Part shown: one piece after another, positions 9,207-18,137 of the stretch
Layout: each line of letters starts with the position of its first letter
Numbering within the stretch: position 1 is the first letter of the stretch
Origin: Sediminibacterium sp.
Lineage (GTDB): Bacteria; Bacteroidota; Bacteroidia; Chitinophagales; Chitinophagaceae
DNA: 64,000 nucleotides
Direction of reading: 5' to 3'
NCBI GenBank assembly: GCA_021300455.1
Contig: JAJTDP010000002.1
Span: forward strand, 1-64,000
Position numbers and translations under genes: made by a program
Notes under the pieces: generated by a model
Databases searched by the model: none
What the model was told of the DNA's origin: nothing
Seen by the model: the letters and a program-made list of their open reading frames with translations, nothing else

Positions 9207-11129
9207 ATGCATATTGAGGCTGGACCATTATTAAAAACTATTGACTCTCCGGAAGATTTAAAAGATATTTCCAGGGAGAAACTGCATCAGGTATGTGATG
9301 AACTACGCCAGTATATTATTGACGTGGTGAGCGTTCACGGAGGTCATTTTGCAGCCAGCCTTGGAGTGGTTGAATTAAGCGTAGCCCTTCATTATGTATA
9401 CAATACACCTTATGATCAATTGGTATGGGATGTAGGTCATCAGGCTTATGGACATAAAATTTTAACAGGCCGTCGCGACGATTTCATAAGCAATAGAAAA
9501 TACAATGGCTTAAGTGGCTTTCCTAAAAGAAGCGAAAGCGAGTATGATACATTTGGGGTAGGCCACTCTTCTACTTCTATATCTGCAGCCTTAGGTATGT
9601 CCATGGCCGCTAAGTATAAAAAAGAAAATAGAAAATCGGTAGCCATTATTGGAGACGGCTCGATGACAGCAGGTATGGCCTTCGAAGCCATGAACCATGC
9701 GGGTGTAGCAGATAGCGATGTACTTATTATTTTGAATGATAACTGTATGAGCATTGACCCAAATGTGGGCGCCCTAAAAGAATACTTAACAGATATTAGC
9801 ACTTCGCCTACTTATAATAAATTCAGAGATGAGTTATGGGAGTTGATGGGTAAACTACCTATTGGCAAAACCTTTACTAGAGACATGGCATCCAAGGTAG
9901 AAGCTGGATTGAAAGGGATGGTCTCTAAAAGTAGCAACTTATTTGAAGCACTTCAATTAAGATATTTCGGACCAATAGATGGACATAATATTTCTAACTT
10001 GGTAGATACCTTAAAAGATTTAAAAGAAATACCGGGTCCTAAAATTTTACATATTCTAACCGTAAAAGGGAAGGGCTATGCACTTGCAGAAAAAGATCAA
10101 ACCAAATGGCATGCACCAGGTTTGTTTGATAAATTAACTGGTGAGATTTTTAAGAAAAAAATTGAAACCCCTCAACCACCTAAATACCAAGATGTATTTG
10201 GACATACTATCGTGGAGCTCGCAAAAACGAATCCGCTAATTATGGGTATTACCCCTGCCATGCCAAGTGGTTCCTCTTTGAAGTTTATGATGGAATCCAT
10301 GCCAGACAGGGCTTTCGATGTAGGTATTTGTGAACAACATGCAGTTACCCTAAGTGCTGGCTTAGCCACACAAGGCATAAAAGCATTTTGTAATATTTAT
10401 TCTTCCTTCATGCAAAGAGCCTATGACCAAGTCATTCATGATGTAGCCTTACAAAATTTACCTGTTGTATTTTGTTTAGACAGAGCAGGGCTTGTAGGAG
10501 AAGACGGACCTACACATCATGGCTGTTATGATATTGCTTTTTTTAGATGTATTCCTAATATGATTATTGCAGCGCCGATGAATGAAATTGAATTGCGCAA
10601 TCTCATGTATACATCTCAACTTCCTACTATACAATCTCCTTTTGTAATTCGTTATCCAAGAGGAGAAGGTGTTACCATTGATTGGCAAAAACCATTCGAA
10701 GAAATTACCATTGGTAAAGGCAGAAAATTAAAAGACGGAAAAGAGATTGCTATTTTATCTTTAGGTCATCCTGGAAATTTTGCGCAAACAGCTATTAGAA
10801 ATTTAAGAGAAGAAGGCATTGACCCTGCGCATTACGATATTCGTTTTGTAAAACCACTCGACGAAGCTTTATTACATGAAGTATTCCAAAACTATGATAA
10901 GATTATCACTGTTGAAGATGCTACTATTGTGGGAGGTATGGGCTCTGCTATTTTAGAATTCATGAACGAACATAATTACCATAGCAAAATTACCATGCTA
11001 GGTATTCCTGATAGTATTGTTGAACATGGAAGCTTAAAAGAATTATACCATGAGTGTCATTACGATGCATTAGCTATTGCCGATGCCGTGAAAGCCTTAC
11101 TAGGTAAGCAGATTATGTCTGAGGTATAA
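9207..11129 (+). CDS. dxs: 1-deoxy-D-xylulose-5-phosphate synthase
   Basis: GHFAASLGVVELSVALHYVYNTPYDQLVWDVGHQAYGHKILTGR; GDGSMTAGMAFEAMNHAG; PNMIIAAPMNEIELRNLMYT. Confidence 0.97.
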   Translation: MHIEAGPLLKTIDSPEDLKDISREKLHQVCDELRQYIIDVVSVHGGHFAASLGVVELSVALHYVYNTPYDQLVWDVGHQAYGHKILTGRRDDFISNRKYNGLSGFPKRSESEYDTFGVGHSSTSISAALGMSMAAKYKKENRKSVAIIGDGSMTAGMAFEAMNHAGVADSDVLIILNDNCMSIDPNVGALKEYLTDISTSPTYNKFRDELWELMGKLPIGKTFTRDMASKVEAGLKGMVSKSSNLFEALQLRYFGPIDGHNISNLVDTLKDLKEIPGPKILHILTVKGKGYALAEKDQTKWHAPGLFDKLTGEIFKKKIETPQPPKYQDVFGHTIVELAKTNPLIMGITPAMPSGSSLKFMMESMPDRAFDVGICEQHAVTLSAGLATQGIKAFCNIYSSFMQRAYDQVIHDVALQNLPVVFCLDRAGLVGEDGPTHHGCYDIAFFRCIPNMIIAAPMNEIELRNLMYTSQLPTIQSPFVIRYPRGEGVTIDWQKPFEEITIGKGRKLKDGKEIAILSLGHPGNFAQTAIRNLREEGIDPAHYDIRFVKPLDEALLHEVFQNYDKIITVEDATIVGGMGSAILEFMNEHNYHSKITMLGIPDSIVEHGSLKELYHECHYDALAIADAVKALLGKQIMSEV

Positions 11130-11183
11130 ATTTTTCTAAAAAAAGTATGCTAAAAAATTAAGCTAACCTTAGTTTCAACCTTT

Positions 11184-12074
11184 TTAATTTAAGCTTGGAT
11201 CAAAATCTCCCAAGTTCTCCTCTTTTCTTTCCTCATCTGAAATAGGATCATCTTTAAAAGATTCTAAATTAGGCGTTTCGTAAGAATCAAAATTATCTAT
11301 ATGGCCGGGTTCTAAATCGTCTTCTCTATTTTCATTCCATTCAATGATGAAATTATTACGTCCTTCCCCCACCATGAGCTTCATGTATTTTTGTTGAGAT
11401 AATTCAAGTATGGATAAAAATAAAAATAAGGCATGTACCCTGTCTTGGCAAATGTCAAATACTTTTTCAAATGCCACCGTCTTGCCTTCTCTTACAATGT
11501 CTAATAAATAAGCCCTGCTGCCTTCCATGGTGTAATTATATCTAACCACCGTATGCACCGGCCTGTTTTGACGCTCTTGTAAACGGGTCATTACTTTTTC
11601 AAATGACTTCATTAATTTAAATAAAGTCACCGTTTGTAATTCAGTGCCCTCCGCTGCTTCTTCTCCCACCATTGACATCTCTTTTTGAATATTGCCGCGC
11701 TTCATCATTAGCATTCTAAGCGCTTCTAAGTCTGCCATTTGCACTGCCGCTTCTTTGTACTTTTTGTATTCTAAAATTTTGTCAATTAATTCTTGTCTTG
11801 GATCAATTTCATTGCCTAAGGCATCCAACTCTTTTCTTGGTAGTAATAATTTGGCCTTGATGCGCATCAAAGTAGAAACGAATAATATAAATTCACTACT
11901 GAGTTCAATATTTACCTTTTCTTGCTCTTGAATAAAATGCAAAAAATCGTTGATAATTTTAGTAATCTGGATATTGTAAATATCCATTTCATCTCTTTCA
12001 ATAAAGAAAAGTAAGAGGTCAAAAGGTCCTTCAAATTGGTCTACCTTAATCGAATAATTAGTTGGCTGATTCAT
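11184..12074 (-). CDS. scpA: Segregation and condensation protein A
   Basis: YSIKVDQFEGPFDLLLFFIERDEMDIYNIQITKI; FILFVSTLMRIKAKLLLP. Confidence 0.93.
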   Translation of the reverse strand: MNQPTNYSIKVDQFEGPFDLLLFFIERDEMDIYNIQITKIINDFLHFIQEQEKVNIELSSEFILFVSTLMRIKAKLLLPRKELDALGNEIDPRQELIDKILEYKKYKEAAVQMADLEALRMLMMKRGNIQKEMSMVGEEAAEGTELQTVTLFKLMKSFEKVMTRLQERQNRPVHTVVRYNYTMEGSRAYLLDIVREGKTVAFEKVFDICQDRVHALFLFLSILELSQQKYMKLMVGEGRNNFIIEWNENREDDLEPGHIDNFDSYETPNLESFKDDPISDEERKEENLGDFDPSLN

Positions 12075-12174
12075 TGTTACAAAGAAAAGGAATTGGGATT
12101 AATTTATGGTCAATTGAGCAAGTATTTATCCACTTTTATGTTAAAATGAAGCATCTTTACCCAAAAATTTGTGC

Positions 12175-13050
12175 ATGGACAAGAAGCTGATTAATCTGGG
12201 TATTTTTTCTATCCTTTCCATCATTTGGGGTAGTTCCTTTATCCTTATCAAAGAAGGGCTCACTGCACTTTCTGCCTATCAAGTAGCTTCTTTAAGAATG
12301 TTATTTTCTGGACTCGTTTTACTGCCCTTTGCAATAACTGCCTTTAAAAAAATTCCCAAGGAAAAAATGGGCATTGTATTTTTATCTGGTTTTTTAGGCA
12401 ATTTTATTCCCTCCTACCTTTTTTGTATTGCAGAAACCAATATCGATAGTTCCTTAGCAGGCATTTTAAATTCACTCACCCCCTTATTTACCATACTAGT
12501 GGGTTTATCTTTTTTTAATACCTCTACTAATAAACAAAAAATGCTAGGAGTAATTATTGGCTTCATCGGTCTTTGTTTACTTTTTGCGGCAGGTAAAAAT
12601 ATTAGTTTTAAAAACCTATCCTTTGCCTCATTAGTTTTAGTAGCCACTTTTTTTTATGGCTTAAATGTAAATGTGGTAGGTAAGTATTTAAATAATATGC
12701 GCGCAATTGATATTGCCTCAGTAGCCTTTGCTTTTTTAATTATACCAAGTGCCCTTATACTTTATTTAACGGGTTATTTTAACATGTCATTTAATAGCCC
12801 CGGTTTCCAACAGGCAACTATGGCAAGTATTACACTTGGAGTAGTAGGTACTGCTATTGCCTCTATTTTATTTTATATGCTTATTAAAAGATCTAGTATT
12901 ATTTTTGCTTCCATGGTTACCTATGGCATTCCTGTTATAGCAGTAGCCTGGGGACTGTATTTTGGCGAGTCTATCTCTATATTACAAGTGGGTAGCCTTC
13001 TTATTATATTAGCTGGTGTGTATATAGTAAATAAGCCCCAACGCAGTTAG
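12175..13050 (+). CDS. EamA/DMT superfamily transporter
   Basis: SIIWGSSFILIKEGL…, multiple TM helices; the ORF track starts at TTG 12169, ATG at 12175 preferred. Confidence 0.88.
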   Translation: MDKKLINLGIFSILSIIWGSSFILIKEGLTALSAYQVASLRMLFSGLVLLPFAITAFKKIPKEKMGIVFLSGFLGNFIPSYLFCIAETNIDSSLAGILNSLTPLFTILVGLSFFNTSTNKQKMLGVIIGFIGLCLLFAAGKNISFKNLSFASLVLVATFFYGLNVNVVGKYLNNMRAIDIASVAFAFLIIPSALILYLTGYFNMSFNSPGFQQATMASITLGVVGTAIASILFYMLIKRSSIIFASMVTYGIPVIAVAWGLYFGESISILQVGSLLIILAGVYIVNKPQRS

Positions 13051-13064
13051 TGTTAGGGCTTATT
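13030..13064. terminator. Hairpin terminator overlapping the EamA stop codon, between convergent genes
   Basis: AATAAGCCCCAAC-gcagttagt-GTTAGGGCTTATT, 13-bp stem with one mismatch. Confidence 0.6.
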
Positions 13065-13095
13065 AAATTATAAAATTTAAAAGGATTGGTAGTTA

Positions 13096-13659
13096 TTATA
13101 CCGTCATTATCTCTTTTTCTTTTGATTCTAAATGTTTTTCTACTAGGGCAATATGCTTATCGGTAATAACTTGAATTTCATCTTCAGCTCCTTTACAAAT
13201 ATCTTCACTCAAACCTTCTTTTTGCAATTTCTTTACTTGCTCAATATGATCGCGTCTGATATTACGAATGGAAACCTTACTCACTTCCCCTTCAGCACTT
13301 GCTTTTTTGAATAATTCTTTTCTTCTTTCTTCAGTTAAGGGCGGTGTAAACAATCGAATTTGAACTCCATCGTTCTGTGGGGTAATACCAATATTAGCAG
13401 CCATGATGGCTCTTTCCATTAAGGCTAGCATATTTTTTTCCCAAGGTTGAATACTAAGGGTTCTGCTATCTAATACCTGCACATTACCTACTTGACTAAT
13501 AGGCGTAGGCGTACCATAATAATCGACATTGATGCCCTCTAAAATGGAAGGAGAAGCCTTACCCGCTCTAATTTTAGAAATCTCTATTTCTAAGTGATTA
13601 ATGGCCTTTTTCATCCCTGCTTCAGCACTAACTGTTACTTTCTTTAATTCTTCTGACAT
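13096..13659 (-). CDS. frr: Ribosome recycling factor
   Basis: HLEIEISKIRAGKASPSILEGINVDYYGTPTPISQVGNV; 187 aa. Confidence 0.97.
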   Translation of the reverse strand: MSEELKKVTVSAEAGMKKAINHLEIEISKIRAGKASPSILEGINVDYYGTPTPISQVGNVQVLDSRTLSIQPWEKNMLALMERAIMAANIGITPQNDGVQIRLFTPPLTEERRKELFKKASAEGEVSKVSIRNIRRDHIEQVKKLQKEGLSEDICKGAEDEIQVITDKHIALVEKHLESKEKEIMTV

Positions 13660-13737
13660 ACATATTCATTGAGGCTACAAAGCTAATAAATCCTAGCTAT
13701 TGTTGATAAGTCTTTTTTTGGTCTTTTTCCTAAATTT

Positions 13738-14472
13738 TCCGATTTCTTAACAGCCCTTTATTTTAAAATAATGAAAATTGATACTAATTTTTCTATGGAT
13801 GGTATCAACGAAGATCTTTTCTTTTTATCGAATGGTCATATCTCTCCAGTATTTTATTCAGTACTAGCAAGATCTGGTTATTTTGATGTAAAAGAATTAG
13901 CAAGTTTTAGAAAAATAAATTCAAGATTACAAGGCCATCCTACCACACATGAAAACTTACCTGGCATTAGAATTGCAAGTGGTTCATTGGGCCAAGGATT
14001 AAGTGTAGCCATTGGTGCTGCCTTAACTAAGAAATACAATAAAGACAATAGAACTATTTATAGCCTTCATGGTGATGGTGAATTACAAGAAGGACAAATT
14101 TGGGAAGCTGTGATGTTCGCTGCACATAATAAAGTAGACAACTTAATTGCTACAGTGGATGTGAATGGTCAACAAATTGATGGCCCTTTAAGTAAAGTAT
14201 TATCATTGGATAGTTTAGAAGATAAATTCAGAGCCTTTCATTGGACCGTTTTACATATGGACGGACATGATATGGAAAATATAGTTACTACACTTGATAA
14301 AGCTAAATCTCTAACAGGACAAGGCAAGCCAATTTGTATTTTAATGAAAACTGAAATGGGTAAGGGTGTTGACTTTATGGAAGGCAGCCACGAATGGCAT
14401 GGTATTGCACCAAACGATGAGCAACTTACAAAAGCATTAGGACAACTAGAAGAAACCCTTGGCGACTATTAA
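13738..14472 (+). pseudogene. 5'-truncated transketolase N-terminal subunit (ORF from ATG 13771; homology begins about 13738)
   Basis: SDFLTALYFKI|MKIDTNFSMDGINEDLFFLSNGHISPVFYSVLARSGYF…IASGSLGQGLSVAIGAAL…HGDGELQEGQIWEA; family-like residues continue in frame 5' of the ATG, then end; the N-terminal GHPGG region is absent. Confidence 0.65.
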
Positions 14473-14513
14473 TTTATTCTAAGATTTTATAAAATATAAA
14501 TCTTAGAATAAAT
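14472..14513. terminator. Perfect 16-bp stem-loop between convergent genes
   Basis: ATTTATTCTAAGATTT-tataaaatat-AAATCTTAGAATAAAT. Confidence 0.75.
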
Positions 14514-14534
14514 CTCTCTTTTTGATTTTTTTTA

Positions 14535-15749
14535 CTAACTTATTTTTTCAAATAGACGTGCTGAGGCTTTGCGCGCTGGAATCCATCCTGCTGCAATAGC
14601 AATCACTATTACTAAAAGTATAATGGCTATATAATCTTCTGCCATAGGTTTTACAGGATAATAATCAATGACAAAAGAATTCCCTCCCAGTTTTATAAAA
14701 TGATATTTATTTTGAACAAAGCAAAATAAACTCGCCAAGCCCCCGCCCATAAAGGCGCCCATAAAGGCCATGATACCCGATAGCATTAAAAATATTTTTT
14801 GAATATCCCAAGGCCTTGCGCCCATCGCATGTAGCACGTGAATGTCTTTTTGTTTTTCTAAAACGAGCATGGTTAAGGCACCTACTAAATTAAAGGAAGC
14901 CACTATCATAATTAAAGCAAGTATGGCAAAGATGATCCACTTTTCCATTTGCATAATTTTATAGAGATCGGCATTTTGTTGATACTTATCTTTTACTTGA
15001 AACCCGGTACCTAATTGTTTTTTTATTTCAGTTATTACTTGCTCTTTTTTGTTGGGCAGCACAGACATTTCAATTGCAGAATACTGGCTAGTATCTAAAT
15101 CAAATAAATACTGGGCAAAAGCATAATTGGTGAAAACATACTGGTCGTCAAATTCTTGTTGTACTGAAAAAGCGCCGCCTTGAACTGCAGTTAAATTATT
15201 TAATTGATTGATGTCGGTAAAGGCCTTGCCCGATCTATTGACTGCATAGAGTTGTAAAGTATCTCCAATAAAAGAACGAAACAAGCCCAGCTTCTGTTCA
15301 ACTCCAATACCTAATAACAAAATGGGATTTTCCATATCGCCCATAATGTATTGGCCACGCTTCATATACTTAGCTACATTATTTATTTTGCTGTAATTTC
15401 TATCTACCCCTTTTACAAGTACCACCGATTGTAAATCATCTTTCACCAGTAGGGCTCTACTTTCGACCACTTTACTAGTAGCCCTAATACCCTCTATAGA
15501 TGCTAATTTTTGATAAGGCGCGTCCCGCATGGAAAAAAATTTTCCTTCCACCGGTGTTACGCGTACATCGGCGTAAAAATCGGCATACAAACCTTTAACG
15601 ACTTCTGTAAATCCATTGGAAACACTTAGCACAATAATAAGGGCAGCGGTGCCTACTGCAATGGCCACAACACTTACCCAGGCAATCATTTGAATTGCTT
15701 GAAAATTATATTTTCCTCTAAAATAACGCCATGCAAATAAAAAATGCAC
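14535..15749 (-). CDS. FtsX-like/LolC-LolE family ABC transporter permease
   Basis: FAWRYFRGKYNFQAIQMIAWVSVVAIAVGTAALIIVLSVSNGF; GALTMLVLEKQKDIHVLHAMGA; GTG start directly abutting the rbfA stop. Confidence 0.9.
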   Translation of the reverse strand: MHFLFAWRYFRGKYNFQAIQMIAWVSVVAIAVGTAALIIVLSVSNGFTEVVKGLYADFYADVRVTPVEGKFFSMRDAPYQKLASIEGIRATSKVVESRALLVKDDLQSVVLVKGVDRNYSKINNVAKYMKRGQYIMGDMENPILLLGIGVEQKLGLFRSFIGDTLQLYAVNRSGKAFTDINQLNNLTAVQGGAFSVQQEFDDQYVFTNYAFAQYLFDLDTSQYSAIEMSVLPNKKEQVITEIKKQLGTGFQVKDKYQQNADLYKIMQMEKWIIFAILALIMIVASFNLVGALTMLVLEKQKDIHVLHAMGARPWDIQKIFLMLSGIMAFMGAFMGGGLASLFCFVQNKYHFIKLGGNSFVIDYYPVKPMAEDYIAIILLVIVIAIAAGWIPARKASARLFEKIS

Positions 15750-16100
15750 TTATAAATTTTTTAGAATCTCATCCATTTTAAAAACATAATCCAATGTATC
15801 GTCTAAGTAAAAATGCAATACAGGAATGCGTCTTAATTGATGCTTCATGGTATCAGAAAGATGCTTCTTGATTTCCCATGCCTGTGCTTGAATTTTCTTA
15901 AAAGAAGCTTCTGTGTCCTTTACCTGAAATAAACTCAAATAAATTCTAGCCTCTAGTAAATCGGGGGTCACTTTCACAGAAGAGATGGAAATCATCCCCC
16001 CTTGTAAATTAGTAAGCCCTAATTTTAAGAAGATATCGTTAAGGGCGCTCTGAATGGCCCCGGCTACCTGTTTTTGTCTTTTTCCTTCCTCCATAATCAA
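15750..16100 (-). CDS. rbfA: Ribosome-binding factor A
   Basis: KRQKQVAGAIQSALNDIFLK…ISISSVKVTPDLLEARIYLSLF…RRIPVLHFYLDDTLDYVFKMDEIL. Confidence 0.93.
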   Translation of the reverse strand: MIMEEGKRQKQVAGAIQSALNDIFLKLGLTNLQGGMISISSVKVTPDLLEARIYLSLFQVKDTEASFKKIQAQAWEIKKHLSDTMKHQLRRIPVLHFYLDDTLDYVFKMDEILKNL

Positions 16101-16105
16101 AATCG

Positions 16106-16133
16106 TTGATTCGCTGTAAAATTAGTTACTTTG
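16106..16133 (+). promoter_or_regulatory. Candidate promoter for the downstream ABC exporter
   Basis: TTG (16106-16108), N17, TTACTTTG (16126-16133; one mismatch to TAnnTTTG). Confidence 0.35.
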
Positions 16134-16162
16134 CTCATTATTCTGCGGGAATAATTTTGAAT

Positions 16163-17986
16163 ATGAAGAAATTTATTCGCATCATAAGTTATATCAGAGA
16201 ATACAAGGCCTATATGGCTTGGTATAGCCTATTTATTACCTTATCTATAGTGTTTGGCTTGTTTTCATTAGGTATGCTCATGCCCTTTATGGACCTTATA
16301 TTTGGTAAAACTGAATTAATTGGTGCTGTTAAAACAGCCTCAGCAGGCAATGGCTCGAACAATATAAAAGATTTAGTGTATGGATTTTTGCAACAAAGTA
16401 TTACTGCGTATGGTAAAGTACAAGCCTTAGGCTGGATTTGTCTTTTTATTGTAATTACCGTTTTATTAAAAAATATTTTTCTTTATTTATCCTTTTACTT
16501 TTTAGCGCCTATCAGAAATGGCGTAACGCGTAAATACTCCAGACTCTTGTATGAAAAAATATTAAAACTGCCTATTGGCTATTTTACGGAACAACGTAAA
16601 GGAGATATTTTAAGTAGATCCTCTAATGATATTTCTGAATTAGAAAACTCTGTGATTGGTGCACTAGAAGGTTTGATAAAAGAACCTTTAAATATTATAG
16701 GTATACTTATTTTCTTATTTATTATTAGCGTAAAACTTACTTTGTTTGTATTTATATTACTTCCTTTAGCCGGACTCATTGTAGGACGTATTGGTAGAAG
16801 TTTAAAAAAGAATACCAATAAAGCCCAAGTAAAATGGGGTGAGATTTTATCTCAGATGGAAGAAACTTTAACAGGCTTAAGAATAATTAAAGCCTTTAAT
16901 GCAGAAGGCAGAGTGAAGAAACAATTTTTTGGATTGGTGGATGAAATTTTTCATATTAAAAATAAAATACTAAACCGACGCGATTTAGCTTCACCCGTTT
17001 CAGAAACCTTAGGCGTGATTATTTTATGTGGAGTATTATGGTTTGGAGGTCAATTGGTTTTAAGTGGAGAAATATTATCACCAGGCTCTTTCATTACATA
17101 TGTCGCTTTGTTTTCTCAAATTATTAATCCTGCCAAAGGCCTATCCCAAGCAGCTTACAATGTAACTAGAGGTAATGCCACTTTGGATAGACTGAATGAA
17201 ATATTAGAAGCCCCTATAACAGTGGAAGAGCCTACCAAGCCTATTGAAATAAATGACTTTAAGCAGTCTATTCAATTTGAAAATGTTCAATTTTTATATC
17301 AAGACGTTTCTATATTAAAAAATATAAACCTTACTATTCAAAAAGGTAAATCGGTCGCACTGGTGGGATCATCCGGTGCGGGTAAAAGTACCTTGGCCGA
17401 TTTAGTACCTCGCTTTCACGATGTATCTGCGGGTAATTTATATATTGATGGAAAAAATATTAAAGAGTATAGCTTACATAGTTTAAGAAATTTGATAAGC
17501 ATTGTAACACAAGAGCCTATTTTATTTAATGATACCATTGCAGCCAACATAGCCTTAGGTAAACCCGGCGCCACGGAGAATGAAATTATAGAAGCCGCCA
17601 AAATTGCAAACGCCTACGATTTTATTATTAAAAAAGAAGGCGGCTTTCAAAGTATGATTGGAGATAGAGGTAGCAAACTAAGTGGTGGTGAGCGTCAGCG
17701 TTTAACCATTGCTAGAGCAGTTTTAAAGAACCCTCCTATTTTAATTTTAGATGAAGCCACTTCCGCACTCGATACTGAAAGTGAAAAATTAGTACAAGAA
17801 GCCATTAATAATATGATGCAGAACAGAACCTCTATTGTAATTGCACATCGTTTATCTACTATTCGACACGCAGACGAAATTATTGTGCTTCAGAAAGGAG
17901 ATATTGTTGAAAGAGGGAATCATGAGGCACTCATTGCACAAAATGGATACTACCGCAAGCTGATTGAAATGCAAGAAGTGAAATAA
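16163..17986 (+). CDS. ABC transporter, fused permease/ATPase (MsbA-like)
   Basis: TM domain; Walker A GSSGAGKST, signature LSGGERQR, Walker B ILILDEATSALD; preferred start MKKFIRI at 16163. Confidence 0.93.
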   Translation: MKKFIRIISYIREYKAYMAWYSLFITLSIVFGLFSLGMLMPFMDLIFGKTELIGAVKTASAGNGSNNIKDLVYGFLQQSITAYGKVQALGWICLFIVITVLLKNIFLYLSFYFLAPIRNGVTRKYSRLLYEKILKLPIGYFTEQRKGDILSRSSNDISELENSVIGALEGLIKEPLNIIGILIFLFIISVKLTLFVFILLPLAGLIVGRIGRSLKKNTNKAQVKWGEILSQMEETLTGLRIIKAFNAEGRVKKQFFGLVDEIFHIKNKILNRRDLASPVSETLGVIILCGVLWFGGQLVLSGEILSPGSFITYVALFSQIINPAKGLSQAAYNVTRGNATLDRLNEILEAPITVEEPTKPIEINDFKQSIQFENVQFLYQDVSILKNINLTIQKGKSVALVGSSGAGKSTLADLVPRFHDVSAGNLYIDGKNIKEYSLHSLRNLISIVTQEPILFNDTIAANIALGKPGATENEIIEAAKIANAYDFIIKKEGGFQSMIGDRGSKLSGGERQRLTIARAVLKNPPILILDEATSALDTESEKLVQEAINNMMQNRTSIVIAHRLSTIRHADEIIVLQKGDIVERGNHEALIAQNGYYRKLIEMQEVK

Positions 17987-18030
17987 GTAGAAATTAAAAC
18001 AAGTACAAAAGTTTTAAAAATAATATTTAC

Positions 18031-18063
18031 AAAAAACCCCGATAAAATTTATCGGGGTTTTTT
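18031..18063. terminator. Bidirectional terminator
   Basis: AAAAAACCCCGATAAA-a-TTTATCGGGGTTTTTT between convergent genes. Confidence 0.85.
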
Positions 18064-18137
18064 ATATTGAACAATTGAATGTTTCATTTTATGAGTAGCT
18101 GCTTTTAATCTATTCTTTTGAACTTCCTTTAGCTATT

